Source: Bordetella sp. H567 (lineage in GTDB: Bacteria > Pseudomonadota > Gammaproteobacteria > Burkholderiales > Burkholderiaceae_B). Taken from it: a DNA stretch of 64,000 nucleotides. Each line of letters opens with the position of its first letter. The stretch's first letter is position 1. Location of the stretch: positions 818,084 to 882,083 of the forward strand of contig NZ_CP012334.1 of assembly GCF_001704295.1 (NCBI RefSeq), written 5' to 3'. The position numbers and the translations under genes were made by a program. The notes below the pieces were generated by a model. That model saw only the letters and a list, made by a program, of their open reading frames with translations, did not search any database and was not told the DNA's origin. Shown piece after piece: positions 17,822 through 26,414 of this stretch.

Positions 17822-18850
17822 ATGCATATCGAATCCCGTTCCGAAGCGTTCGCTGCCCGCACGCTCCCCGCCGAAGCCTCGCGAACAGAGGAAGAGCGGG
17901 ATATCCGCATTTCCTGTGTCGTTCCTTGCCTGAACGAATGCGACAACCTGCGCGTGCTGCTGCCCGCGCTGATGTCCATGCTGGGCAAGCTATGCACGGC
18001 GTGGGAGGTCATCGTGACCGACGACGGCAGCACCGACGGTACGCCGGAGCTCATGCAGAAGTGGACGGCCATCGACGGCTTTCGCTACCTGCGCCTGTCG
18101 CGCAATTTCGGCAAGGAAGCCGCGCTCAGCGCCGGCCTGGAAGCCGCCACCGGCGATGTCGTCATTTCCCTGGACGCGGACATGCAGCACCCGCCGGCGC
18201 TCATCCCGGAGATGCTGGCGCGCTGGCGCGCGGGGGCCGACATGGTCTACGCCGTGCGCGAAAACCGCGACAGCGAGTCGTGGTTCAAGCGCGCCGGCTC
18301 GCGTATGTTCTACCGCATGCTCAGCGAAGGCCGCGGTGTGGACGTTCCCCCCAATGCGGGCGATTTCCGCTTGATGGACCGCCGCGTCGTACAGGCATTG
18401 AATGCCCTGCCGGAACGCACGCGCTTCATGAAGGGCCTGTATGCCTGGGTGGGCTTCCAGGCGGAAGCCCTGCCATACACGCCGGACGAGCGCGCCTACG
18501 GCAATACGAACTACAGCAAGCGCAAGCTCTTCAAGCTGGCGTTTGCCGGGCTGACGGCCTTCACCACCTGGCCGCTGCGCATGGTCAGCATGATAGGCCT
18601 GGCTTTTGCGCTGCTGTCCTTCGCCTACGGCTGCTATCTGGTGGTGGACTTCCTGCTGTACGGCAACGCAGTGTCTGGCTGGACCACCATCGTTGCCGCC
18701 CTGATGTTTTTCGCGGGCATCAATCTGCTGTCGCTGGGTGTCGTCGGCGAATACGTCGGCCGCATTTTCGACGAAGTGAAGGGGCGGCCCCTGTATGTCG
18801 TGCGCGAACAGCGCGGCAAAGTTTTCACCGAAAAAAATAATTCCCGATAA
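17822..18850 (+). CDS. lgmA: ArnC-like family 2 glycosyltransferase (lipid A glucosamine modification)
   Basis: A 342-residue membrane-associated GT2 enzyme. ISCVVPCLNECDN and VTDDGSTDGTPELMQK give the nucleotide-sugar site, and ISLDADMQHPP the DxD-like metal motif. Two C-terminal helices (about residues 250-310) resemble ArnC, GtrB and dolichol-phosphate mannose synthase. Such enzymes load a sugar onto undecaprenyl phosphate on the cytoplasmic face. Neighbours (ArnT-like, YdjC-type deacetylase, GtrA-like) match the Bordetella lgm set, in which LgmA is thought to make C55P-GlcNAc. The gene symbol rests on this synteny from memory. Start: ATG 17822 fits codon use, but ATG 17684 has a better AGAGGA ribosome site and would add 46 residues. 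Confidence 0.8.
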   Translation: MHIESRSEAFAARTLPAEASRTEEERDIRISCVVPCLNECDNLRVLLPALMSMLGKLCTAWEVIVTDDGSTDGTPELMQKWTAIDGFRYLRLSRNFGKEAALSAGLEAATGDVVISLDADMQHPPALIPEMLARWRAGADMVYAVRENRDSESWFKRAGSRMFYRMLSEGRGVDVPPNAGDFRLMDRRVVQALNALPERTRFMKGLYAWVGFQAEALPYTPDERAYGNTNYSKRKLFKLAFAGLTAFTTWPLRMVSMIGLAFALLSFAYGCYLVVDFLLYGNAVSGWTTIVAALMFFAGINLLSLGVVGEYVGRIFDEVKGRPLYVVREQRGKVFTEKNNSR

Positions 18851-18852
18851 AT

Positions 18853-20451
18853 ATGTCGCGTTTGCTTGATGCATGGATGCGCCGCCTGGAGTCGCTGTCC
18901 AGGGGTTGGCTTTTCCTGATCACCGGTGTCTGGTTGTGCTGGCTGTCGTGGCTGCGTCCCATGATGCTGCCCGACGAAGGCCGCTATGCCGGGGTCGCAT
19001 GGGCCATGCTGAGCACCGGCCAGCATGGCGTGCCGATGCTCAACGGCATGCCTTTCTTCCATAAGCCGCCCCTTTACTATTGGCTGGCGTCCACCGCGTT
19101 CGATGTGTTCGGCGTGCATGCCTGGGCGGCGCGGCTGCCGTCGTGGCTGGCTGCCTGGCTGGCGACGATGGCCGTGTACGCCTTCCTGCGGCATTACCGC
19201 GGTGTCCGGACGGCAACGGTGGCCTTGCTGGTATTGGCCACCCAGCCCTTCTTCTTCGGCGCCGCGCAGTTCGCCAACCTGGACATGCTGGTGGCGGGCA
19301 TGATCACGCTGACCACCGTCGCGGGCGCCAGTACGGTGCTGAACGCCATGCGCGGCAAAGACTGGCGCTGGCTGGCCGTGGCGACGGGGGTGCTGGCCGC
19401 GCTGGGCGTGCTGTCCAAAGGCCTGATCGGCGTGGTCCTGCCCGGCGGCATCCTGCTGATATGGATCGTCATGCTGCGCCAATGGCGCGGCCTGCGCGCG
19501 CTGCTGTGGCCGCCGGCCATCGTCGCTTTCCTGGTGGTCTGCCTGCCCTGGTTCTGGGTCATGCAGGAGGACTACTCGGGCTTCTTCAATTACTTCTTCG
19601 TCTACCAGCAGTTCGACCGCTTCGCCGAAACCGGCTTCAACAACCGCCAGCCGATCTGGTTCTACCTGCCGGTGCTGGCGGGCCTCATCCTGCCCTGGAC
19701 TTTCTGGTTGGGGGCCGTCTTCCGCAAGACGTTCTGGATGGAACGCGAAGGCGATGCGTATGCGGTGCGCCTGCTGATGGGCATCTGGGTCGTGGTGGTG
19801 CTGGCCTTCTTCTCGCTGCCGGCCTCCAAGCTGGTGGGTTACGTGCTGCCGACGCTGGCCCCGCTGGGCGTATTGGTGGCCGAGGTCATCGTGGCGGGGC
19901 TGTCCAGGGCCGATGACGGGGAGAGCACGCGCCGAAGCTATCGTGTCTGCCTGGCGACCGCGGTCGGGCTGTGCGTGCTGATGACCGTATTCGTGGCCAT
20001 CTACTCGCGGCCCAACTCCGCGCCGCTGGGCGCGGCCGCGCGCCCGCAGGCCAAGCCGGGGGACCAGATCGTCATGCTGCACGCCTACGCGTACGACCTG
20101 CCCATGGCGATGCGCAATGCGCGTCCCGCCTGGGTGGTGGATGACTGGAACAACCCGGACATCCCCCGGCGTGACAGCTGGCGCAAGGAGCTTTATGACG
20201 CCGGCCAGTTCAGCCCCGACGTCATGAAGGACGCGCTCATTTCCGTGCATGAACTGCAGGCGCGCTTGTGTGCCGCGCCCGCGGGCCAGACATTCTGGTT
20301 CTGGGGCCAGCCGGCGGAAGACCAGGATGCCTATCCCGCCCTGCGCGGCCTGGCGCCGTTCGCCGTCAGCGGCAAGCGGGCGCTGTGGCGCTTCGTGCCC
20401 GACGCGGCATTCAGGTCGCAGTACTGCGGCGGAACGCCCAAAAGCGGCTGA
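18853..20451 (+). CDS. lgmB: ArnT-like lipid A glycosyltransferase (PMT family)
   Basis: A 532-residue inner-membrane protein of the ArnT/GT83 class, two bases after the ArnC-like gene. MLPDEGRYAGVAWAML carries the conserved acidic residues of the first periplasmic loop. FFHKPPLYYWL is the second ArnT hallmark. About 12 spans precede a periplasmic C-terminal domain (from about residue 400). ArnT enzymes move an aminosugar from undecaprenyl phosphate to lipid A phosphates on the periplasmic side, lowering negative charge and polymyxin sensitivity. In Bordetella the orthologue adds glucosamine. The 3' end overlaps the opposite-strand GtrA-like gene by 41 bp. Confidence 0.87.
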   Translation: MSRLLDAWMRRLESLSRGWLFLITGVWLCWLSWLRPMMLPDEGRYAGVAWAMLSTGQHGVPMLNGMPFFHKPPLYYWLASTAFDVFGVHAWAARLPSWLAAWLATMAVYAFLRHYRGVRTATVALLVLATQPFFFGAAQFANLDMLVAGMITLTTVAGASTVLNAMRGKDWRWLAVATGVLAALGVLSKGLIGVVLPGGILLIWIVMLRQWRGLRALLWPPAIVAFLVVCLPWFWVMQEDYSGFFNYFFVYQQFDRFAETGFNNRQPIWFYLPVLAGLILPWTFWLGAVFRKTFWMEREGDAYAVRLLMGIWVVVVLAFFSLPASKLVGYVLPTLAPLGVLVAEVIVAGLSRADDGESTRRSYRVCLATAVGLCVLMTVFVAIYSRPNSAPLGAAARPQAKPGDQIVMLHAYAYDLPMAMRNARPAWVVDDWNNPDIPRRDSWRKELYDAGQFSPDVMKDALISVHELQARLCAAPAGQTFWFWGQPAEDQDAYPALRGLAPFAVSGKRALWRFVPDAAFRSQYCGGTPKSG

Positions 20452-20806
20452 ACAGGAAGGTCAGGACCGCGATGCCGATCAATATCAGCGCGAGCAGAAC
20501 GTCGTATCGCAGCACCGTGCGGCGCAGCAGCCAGGCATACGCGGCTTCATTCACCAGGAATCCGGCGGCCGATATACAGAAGAACCGCCGCGCCGCCACA
20601 TGCCAAGCACTGGCCTGGTGACGGAAAGTGAGTCGATAGTGACCGCTGAACGAAACACAGAACGCCACCAACCAGCCCACGACGTTGGCCCCCAGGGGCG
20701 GCATGCGCAGGATTTCCACGCAGGCGACGACGGTCGCCCAGTGTGTGGCGGCCGCCGCGCAGCCAACGGCGATGAACCAGCTCAATTGTCGGATCAGAAC
20801 CCGCAT
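20411..20806 (-). CDS. lgmD: GtrA-like membrane protein (probable polyprenyl-phosphate-sugar flippase)
   Basis: A 131-residue GtrA-family protein with four predicted spans (about residues 8-28, 35-55, 70-92 and 97-118). It has the typical SWFIAVGCAAAATHW opening and a C-terminal FLFSRFWAFRR. GtrA proteins are proposed to flip undecaprenyl-phosphate-linked sugars across the inner membrane. Encoded opposite to the two glycosyltransferases; its 3' end overlaps the ArnT-like gene by 41 bp. Its start codon is only 12 bp from the divergent deacetylase start. The lgmD symbol follows the Bordetella gene set and is tentative. Confidence 0.8.
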   Translation of the reverse strand: MRVLIRQLSWFIAVGCAAAATHWATVVACVEILRMPPLGANVVGWLVAFCVSFSGHYRLTFRHQASAWHVAARRFFCISAAGFLVNEAAYAWLLRRTVLRYDVLLALILIGIAVLTFLFSRFWAFRRSTAT

Positions 20807-20818
20807 TCCAAAACTTCC

Positions 20819-21664
20819 ATGGCGATGACGTCAGGGGGGCCCGCGAGTACATACGCGGACATCAGGCGCATTGTCGTATGCGCGGACGATTTTGGCATGA
20901 ATGCGGCAATCAACGAGGGCGTGCTTGGCCTGGCGCGGGCCCAGCGGCTCAGCGCGGTAGGTTGCATGTCGCAGGCGCCGGCCTTCCGGCGCGACGCGGC
21001 GCAGCTGCGCGACCTGGACGTGGACGCCGGACTGCATCTGAATTTCACGGAAGCGCTGGGCGAGTCCGGGCTCTACCTGCCGCTGCCGCGCCTGATCGCC
21101 TTTTCGTATGCGCGCATGCTGGACGCCGGACGCGTCAAGCGCCAGATCGAGCGCCAGCTGGATGCATTCGAAGCGGCGATGGGCCGCGCTCCGGATTTCA
21201 TCGACGGGCACCAGCACGTGCACCAGCTGCCGCAGATCCGCCACGCGCTGTTCGCCGTGCTGGCGCGCCGCTACCCTGGCCAGGGGCCGTGGCTGCGCTA
21301 TACCGCGCCGGGCTGCCTGGATGGCGTGCCTACGCCCCTGCGGCGCAAGGCCCGCATCATCGCCGCGTTGGGCTCGGCCGCCTTTGCCCGCGCCGCCGCG
21401 CAAGCGGGGCTGCGCACCAACCGGCGCTTCCTGGGCGTGTACGACTTCCAGGGCGGGGCGCAGGCCTACGACGATCTGCTTACCCTGTGGCTGCGCAATT
21501 CCTGTGATGGCGATCTCTTGATGTGCCATCCGGCGCTGCCCGCCGGCGGCAGGTCTGGCATGGATGCGCAGCGCGGCGCGGAATACCAGGTGCTGTCCAA
21601 GCCCGGCCTGGACGAATGGATGTCCGCCATCGGGCTGCGCATCGTGCGCTACGCCGACGCCTGA
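20819..21664 (+). CDS. lgmC: ChbG/HpnK (YdjC) family deacetylase
   Basis: A 281-residue carbohydrate deacetylase. RIVVCADDFGMNAAINEGV holds the metal-binding Asp pair, GLHLNFTEALGES the first His, and DFIDGHQHVHQLPQIR the further metal ligands typical of YdjC/ChbG/HpnK proteins. In Bordetella the matching enzyme is thought to deacetylate C55P-GlcNAc to C55P-GlcN before transfer to lipid A, which fits the neighbours. ATG at 20819 (with a second ATG two codons on) was chosen because only this start keeps the conserved ADDFG motif near the N-terminus. No strong Shine-Dalgarno is visible since the sequence upstream is the 5' end of the GtrA-like gene. Confidence 0.85.
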   Translation: MAMTSGGPASTYADIRRIVVCADDFGMNAAINEGVLGLARAQRLSAVGCMSQAPAFRRDAAQLRDLDVDAGLHLNFTEALGESGLYLPLPRLIAFSYARMLDAGRVKRQIERQLDAFEAAMGRAPDFIDGHQHVHQLPQIRHALFAVLARRYPGQGPWLRYTAPGCLDGVPTPLRRKARIIAALGSAAFARAAAQAGLRTNRRFLGVYDFQGGAQAYDDLLTLWLRNSCDGDLLMCHPALPAGGRSGMDAQRGAEYQVLSKPGLDEWMSAIGLRIVRYADA

Positions 21665-21765
21665 TGCGCCCGGCCATGCGGTGCCGGGCTTCGTGGCGCC
21701 GCATTTCATGGCATCGTTGTCCCGGGTGGGCATGCGCCGGTACAGCGCCACGGCGCGGCGCGCGG

Positions 21766-22416
21766 CTAGGCGTCGATGACCTTGCGCGCGAACCCTTCCA
21801 GGTAGTCCATCAGCGCATCGGCGCCGCGCGCCGCGGCCCGCTCGTCGCCGCTGGCGATGCCTTCGGCCATGGCCATGTGGTGGCGCGCGCCTTCCTTGAC
21901 GTCGCCTTCATGCTGATACGCGTACCAGAAGCGGCGGCATTGGATCAGCAGCGGCGTGATGGCCGTGACGGCCGACACGTTGCGGCAGGCGTCGTGGCAG
22001 GCGTGGTCCAGCATCTGGTCGGCGCGCATATAGTCGTCCAGGTCGCCGCCGTCGGCAGCGCGCATCATATTGGCCGCGCAATCGAGGATGCTGCTGCGCT
22101 GCGGCGGCGTGGCACGCCTGGCCGCGGACGTGGCGATCAGTTGCTCCAGCGCGCGGCGCGTCTGGATCAGGTCCAGGTGATCGGACAATTGCACATTGGA
22201 GACGCGCAGGCCGCGCCTGGGCTCCTGGGTGATCAGGCCGGCCGACACCATGCGCAGCAGGGCCTCGCGCAAGGGCGTGCGTCCCAGGCCGGTGCGGTGG
22301 ACCAGTTCGGCTTCGACCACCGGGCTGCCGGGCTGCAGTTGCAAAGTGGCGATCATGCTTTCGACGGCGTCGTAGGCAACATCGGCGGCGCGGCGTTTGG
22401 TCGGGACTGCGGTCAT
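21766..22416 (-). CDS. GntR family transcriptional regulator, FCD (FadR) subfamily
   Basis: A 216-residue regulator. The winged-helix reads AELVHRTGLGRTPLREALL (about residues 30-50), followed by a helical FCD effector domain from about residue 75 (DHLDLIQTRRALEQLI) with metal-binding residues such as D..H in DQMLDHACHDACRN. ATG 22416 is preferred over longer forms because it places the wing at the usual distance. It lies downstream of and co-directional with a DapA-family lyase gene (120-bp gap), so it likely controls that gene in response to an acid or sugar-acid ligand. Confidence 0.9.
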   Translation of the reverse strand: MTAVPTKRRAADVAYDAVESMIATLQLQPGSPVVEAELVHRTGLGRTPLREALLRMVSAGLITQEPRRGLRVSNVQLSDHLDLIQTRRALEQLIATSAARRATPPQRSSILDCAANMMRAADGGDLDDYMRADQMLDHACHDACRNVSAVTAITPLLIQCRRFWYAYQHEGDVKEGARHHMAMAEGIASGDERAAARGADALMDYLEGFARKVIDA

Positions 22417-22536
22417 GGTCCAGGTGGGCGTAGTCTTATCGTTATCGGACAGCGGCCGTATGGTACCCGAGCCGGACGGCCGCCGCGACGCCGGTGACGG
22501 CGCGGCGGCGGCACCCACGCCGGCCGCGTCGCGATA

Positions 22537-23469
22537 TCAATGGCGGCCGGCGCCTGGCGGCCGGGACCGGAATTCCTCGGGCCGCTTTTCCAGCGCCGTC
22601 TTGATGATGGCCTCGACGCGCGCGCGTTCCTCTCCGGCCAGGGGCAGGCGGGGACGGCGCACGTTTTCATTGCCGACACCGGCCAGGGTCTCGGCCAGCT
22701 TGATGTTCTGCACCAGCTTGGTGGAGACGTCCAGGTGCAGCAGTGGCGTGAACCACTGATAGAGCTTGAGCGCCTGCGCCCATTCACCCGCCTTCATCAG
22801 ATCGTAGAGGGCGACCGTTTCGCGCGGGAATGCGGTCACCAGGCCGGCCAGCAGCCCGTCGGCGCCCAGCGCCAGCGCTTCGAAGGATAGATCGTCGACG
22901 CCGATGAACAGCTGGTAGCGCGTGCCCAGCGCATTGCGCAGGTCGGTGATGCGACGGATATCGTCGGTGCTTTCCTTGATGGCGGCCAGCCATTCGCAGT
23001 CGGCCAGCTGTGCCATGTGTTCCGGCTTCAGGTCGACCCGGTAGGCGACCGGGTTGTTGTAGATCATGCAGGGCTTTCTGGCGGCTTCCGCGATGGTGCG
23101 CACGTTCTGCATGGCTTCGCGCGCGTCGGCCACGTAGAGTACGGATGGCATCACCATGAAGCCGTCCACGCCCTGGTCGACGGCCGCCTTGACATAGCGG
23201 AGGGCGTCGCGGGTGCTGGTTTCGGAGACATTGGCCAGGACGGGGACGCGGCCGCCGCTGACGTCCACGGCGGTCTTGGCGACCGCCAGCTTTTCTTCCA
23301 TCGACAGCGTGCTGGCTTCGCCCAAGGAGCCGCAGGTCACCAGCCCGTGGACGCCGTTGTCGATCAGGAAACTGAAATGCCGCCGCATTTCCTCGTGGTC
23401 CAGCGATTCATCGTCGCGGAATTTGCTTGTGACGGCGGGAAATACTCCTTGCCAGCGCGTACGGTTCAA
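22537..23469 (-). CDS. Dihydrodipicolinate synthase/N-acetylneuraminate lyase family protein
   Basis: A 310-residue class I aldolase/dehydratase of the DapA fold. VTCGSLGEASTLSMEEK is the substrate loop, the Schiff-base lysine is in LAAIKESTDD (about residue 165) and the catalytic Tyr in CMIYNNPVAY. Isolated beside a GntR regulator, it is probably a catabolic lyase or dehydratase (for example for a keto sugar acid or hydroxyproline product) rather than the lysine-pathway DapA. Start is inferred to be TTG at 23469: GGAG lies six bases before it and no ATG occurs before residue 30. A promoter with TTGTAA-17-TAGACT is readable upstream. Confidence 0.88.
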   Translation of the reverse strand: MNRTRWQGVFPAVTSKFRDDESLDHEEMRRHFSFLIDNGVHGLVTCGSLGEASTLSMEEKLAVAKTAVDVSGGRVPVLANVSETSTRDALRYVKAAVDQGVDGFMVMPSVLYVADAREAMQNVRTIAEAARKPCMIYNNPVAYRVDLKPEHMAQLADCEWLAAIKESTDDIRRITDLRNALGTRYQLFIGVDDLSFEALALGADGLLAGLVTAFPRETVALYDLMKAGEWAQALKLYQWFTPLLHLDVSTKLVQNIKLAETLAGVGNENVRRPRLPLAGEERARVEAIIKTALEKRPEEFRSRPPGAGRH

Positions 23470-23514
23470 GTCGTTCTCCAAACGGAATGGGCGCTCGGTG
23501 CGCCTCGATGGGGC

Positions 23515-23543
23515 AGTCTAATGGCGCCTTAATATATTTACAA
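23515..23543 (-). promoter_or_regulatory. Putative promoter of the DapA-family gene
   Basis: On the - strand, -35 TTGTAA (23543-23538) and -10 TAGACT (23520-23515) are separated by 17 bp in an AT-rich island (AATATATT core at 23531-23538). The predicted start is about 40 nt before the TTG start codon. The AT core between the boxes could be the GntR operator, but no clear extended dyad is seen. Confidence 0.45.
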
Positions 23544-23671
23544 GACCGGGTCTGCCCGAGGTCGGGCCCCTGCCTCAGGCCGTGGATGCCGGGCGGCGCG
23601 GTGGATCGCGATGAGCAGATCGTCGAGCGGCACGGTCTAGCCGGGCGGGGTCTCCAGGCCTTCATGCCGCC

Positions 23672-24133
23672 TTGCGAGGCCACCTCTTCCGCCATGATGC
23701 GGAATGCCCCGCCGGCCTGCCGCCGGAAATCCGGCGTTACGCCGGCCTGGAAGTCCTGCGGGTGAGGGACGAGGCGATGTTCCGGCGCTGCCTGTGGTTC
23801 GACCTGATGCGCGCGCTGCTGGGCGGTGCGCAGCCTTTCCTGCAACACGCAGCCGCCCTGGTGATGCGAGATCCCTTGACCGGCGTCATTGCCAGTGAAT
23901 CCTACGTGGTCTCGTCCTGGCGCTACGCCGAAATCGGCACGATCACGCATCCGGACTATCGCGGCAAGGGCTTGTCCACCGTGCTCTGCGGCCAGGCCAT
24001 ACGGTGGGCGGCCAGCCAGGGGCGGGTATCGATCTGGTCGTGCGACGAAGCGAATACCGCTTCCTGGCGCGTGGCGGAAAGGCTGGGAATGCGGGCCGGC
24101 ACACCCTACTGCTTCTACAAGCGCTCCCTATAG
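23672..24133 (+). pseudogene. GNAT-family N-acetyltransferase, N-terminally truncated
   Basis: The readable frame gives about 153 residues that match only the C-terminal, acetyl-CoA-binding half of a GNAT enzyme: AEIGTITHPDYRGKGLST supplies the R/Q-x-x-G-x-G/A-type loop and ANTASWRVAERLGM the last helix. Relatives of the YkkB-like group are about 250 residues. Upstream in the same frame a stop occurs near 23611 and no N-terminal homology is apparent in any frame back to the DapA promoter, so this looks like a decayed gene. No ribosome site is evident. It could still be a short expressed protein. Confidence 0.55.
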
Positions 24134-25090
24134 CGGTTCCGCGCCGTGGGTGGACGACCCGGCGGTGCGCGCGTCCAGCGGCGGGCGCTGCGGCATGGGT
24201 GCGCCGTGGTAGGCCGCCACGGCGTCATGCACGAAGGATTCGACGGCATCGTCGTAGACGGGGCCGCTACGCACGGCGCCCGAATGCGATGCGCCGTCTA
24301 TCTTCACCAGCCGCTTCAGGTTGGGCGCCACGCGTTGCGCGGCGGCGAACAACTGGTCGCTCATGGTGTGCGGCACCACCTGGTCCTCGGTGCCGTGCAG
24401 GAAGAGCACGGGCGTGGTCAGCTCGGCCAGCTTGTCCAGCGAATCGAAAGGCTGCGTGACCAGCAGGCTCGCGCCGGGCACCCAGCCCCACTTCAGCGTC
24501 TGCAGCATGGCGGCGATGCTGGTGAAACTGGATTCGACGATCAGCCCCGCGAACGCCGGCATGTCCTTGCGCGAGGCCAGGTCGATGGCGATGGCGCCGC
24601 CCAGGCTGTGGCCGTACACGAAGCGCCTGGACGGATCCGGCTGCCGCCTGGCCAGTTCGCGCAGCGCTGCGGCGGCGTCCTGGCCGGCGCTTTCCTCGGA
24701 GGGCAGCATCCGTGTGGAATCGCCGAAGCCGCGATAGTCGATGGCCAGCACCGAATAGCCCAGCCGCGTCCAGCTCGCCATGCGGAAGGCGCTGCCGTTC
24801 AGGTTCCAGCGCGCGCCGTGCAGATAAAGAACGGCCGGTGCGTGGGGGTCGGGGCTCTGCCAATACCAGGCGCGCACGTGCTGGTCCGGGGCGACGGCCA
24901 GGTCGAAGACCCGGGTGCCGGCCGGCGGTTCGCTGAACCAGCGCTGGTCGCCCTGGGCCGGCGAGAAAATGGCCTCGCGCTGCCAGGTGTCCAGGTGCGT
25001 GCAGCCCACGACGGCGGTGCCGGCCAGCAGCGCGCATGCAATGGCGCGGCGCAGGTGGATGCGGATGGGCAGGCGGGGGAACGGGACCAT
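24128..25090 (-). CDS. Alpha/beta hydrolase, probable lipoprotein
   Basis: A 320-residue serine hydrolase of the BAAT/YfhR-like group. The nucleophile elbow is YGHSLGGAIAID, the acid residue in LFLHGTEDQVVP and the base in KIDGASHSGAV. The N-terminus has basic residues, a hydrophobic core ALLAGTAVVGC and a cysteine about 25 residues in, which suggests export and lipidation, though the lipobox is not ideal. ATG 25090 is used; a GTG at 25111 would add seven residues. Its 3' end overlaps the GNAT remnant by 6 bp on the opposite strand. Likely an esterase or thioesterase; substrate unknown. Confidence 0.82.
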   Translation of the reverse strand: MVPFPRLPIRIHLRRAIACALLAGTAVVGCTHLDTWQREAIFSPAQGDQRWFSEPPAGTRVFDLAVAPDQHVRAWYWQSPDPHAPAVLYLHGARWNLNGSAFRMASWTRLGYSVLAIDYRGFGDSTRMLPSEESAGQDAAAALRELARRQPDPSRRFVYGHSLGGAIAIDLASRKDMPAFAGLIVESSFTSIAAMLQTLKWGWVPGASLLVTQPFDSLDKLAELTTPVLFLHGTEDQVVPHTMSDQLFAAAQRVAPNLKRLVKIDGASHSGAVRSGPVYDDAVESFVHDAVAAYHGAPMPQRPPLDARTAGSSTHGAEPL

Positions 25091-25335
25091 GGACGATAGA
25101 CCGGCGGCCACGGCCGCGGTTCCCGTGCCGGCTATCGCCGGCGACCGGCGAGGGCGCCGATGGCGACGGCGAAGACGGGGAGTAGTACCGATCGACGATT
25201 CATGCTGATGTGTGCACCGGCTCTAATACGTACTTACATTTAAGCCTTCAGGCAAAGCCGTCCCCCGAAACCGAGTCATTCCCGCGTGATCACTGCTGCT
25301 GTGTCGTCCCTCCCCTCGCCCTTCTGGAGTTGTTC

Positions 25336-26304
25336 ATGAGAATACGCACGATGCTCTTCACTGCCTTGGCGCTTGCCTCGACGGCCGCCGCCGCCGCGCC
25401 CACCCAGCACGTTCGCGTCACGCCGCTGGGCGGGATCGACGGCGAATTCTGCCCGCAGGACCGCGCCATGATTTTCGAGGACCCGAACGGCACGCGCATA
25501 CTCTACGATCCCGGCCGCACCGTGGCGGGCGCCGCGGATCCTCGCCTGGGCAAGATCGACGTCATCCTGGTCAGCCACATGCATGGAGACCATGTGGGTA
25601 ACGCGCACAACAAGGCGCCCAATTCGGGTAGCTGCGAGAACCCGGACGTGTCGGTTTCGGACGTACCCAACACCAACGCGGTCAACATTGCGCTCGCCAA
25701 GAAATCGAAGATCGTCACGGGCAGCGACATGCCTCCCTTCTTCGCCGCCAAGCTGAAGGCCAACGGCGGCGACCCCGCCAATTCCATCCTGGCGCGCTTT
25801 GGTGGCAGTGTGGTGGTGGGCGGCGTACGGATCGCCACGGTGACCGCGATGCACAGCAATGGACTAGACCCCGACTTCATCGGGGGAGAGCTTGGCAAGG
25901 AGATGAAGGCGGCTGGCATCTACGGCGACGTCGGCTTGGCCACCGGCTACGTGCTGCAGTTCAGCAATGGACTGGTGGCCTACTTGTCCGGCGACACAGG
26001 CGTGACCGCGGACCAGGCCTCCGCCGTGCGGGACCTGTATCACGCCCAACTGGCAGTGATGAACATGGGCGACGGATTCAGCACGGGCCCGCGCGAAGCC
26101 GCCTACGTCATCAATGACCTGGTCAAACCGGCTTCGGTCATCCCTTCGCACGCGAACGAGGTGGGCACCGTCAACGGCAAGGTCCGGCCAGGCAGCAAGA
26201 CCGAGGCCTTCCTGAAGGCCGTGCACGTGCCGGCCTATGTGCCCTTGTCCGGTCGGACGATGGAGTTCGACGCGCAAGGGCACAGTGCCGCCGCGTATCA
26301 GTAG
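25336..26304 (+). CDS. Exported metallo-beta-lactamase-fold hydrolase
   Basis: A 322-residue protein with a Sec signal (MRIRTMLFTALALASTAAAA, cleavage near residue 20) and the zinc motif VSHMHGDHVGNAH at about residue 85. GDTGVTADQ and SHANEVG are later metal ligands. The fold resembles the UlaG/YtnP-like MBL group rather than true beta-lactamases. GGAG seven bases before the ATG at 25336 supports the start, although the frame is open further upstream. Function in the periplasm is unknown. It is divergent from the alpha/beta hydrolase, across about 245 bp in which no clear promoter was recognised. Confidence 0.85.
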   Translation: MRIRTMLFTALALASTAAAAAPTQHVRVTPLGGIDGEFCPQDRAMIFEDPNGTRILYDPGRTVAGAADPRLGKIDVILVSHMHGDHVGNAHNKAPNSGSCENPDVSVSDVPNTNAVNIALAKKSKIVTGSDMPPFFAAKLKANGGDPANSILARFGGSVVVGGVRIATVTAMHSNGLDPDFIGGELGKEMKAAGIYGDVGLATGYVLQFSNGLVAYLSGDTGVTADQASAVRDLYHAQLAVMNMGDGFSTGPREAAYVINDLVKPASVIPSHANEVGTVNGKVRPGSKTEAFLKAVHVPAYVPLSGRTMEFDAQGHSAAAYQ

Positions 26305-26386
26305 CGCGACCGCCGCATACCGCATACGCCGCCACGAAAGTCGATACGCGCTTGGCCGGACCCGGCAGCGTATGTGGGAAGGCCGT

Positions 26387-26407
26387 CCGCCCCCGGAAAA
26401 GGGGCGG
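26387..26407. terminator. GC hairpin between convergent genes
   Basis: CCGCCCC/GGGGCGG with a CGGAAAA-type loop lies between the ends of the MBL gene and the LysE gene, which converge. There is no T-run on either side, so it is at best a weak or factor-assisted bidirectional terminator. Confidence 0.35.
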
Positions 26408-26414
26408 GCGCCGT

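Noticed and set aside
25132-25203. 23-residue hydrophobic peptide frame on the - strand (MNRRSVLLPVFAVAIGALAG...).
   Set aside because: It resembles a signal peptide, but no ribosome site or continuation is visible and the downstream hydrolase has its own leader.
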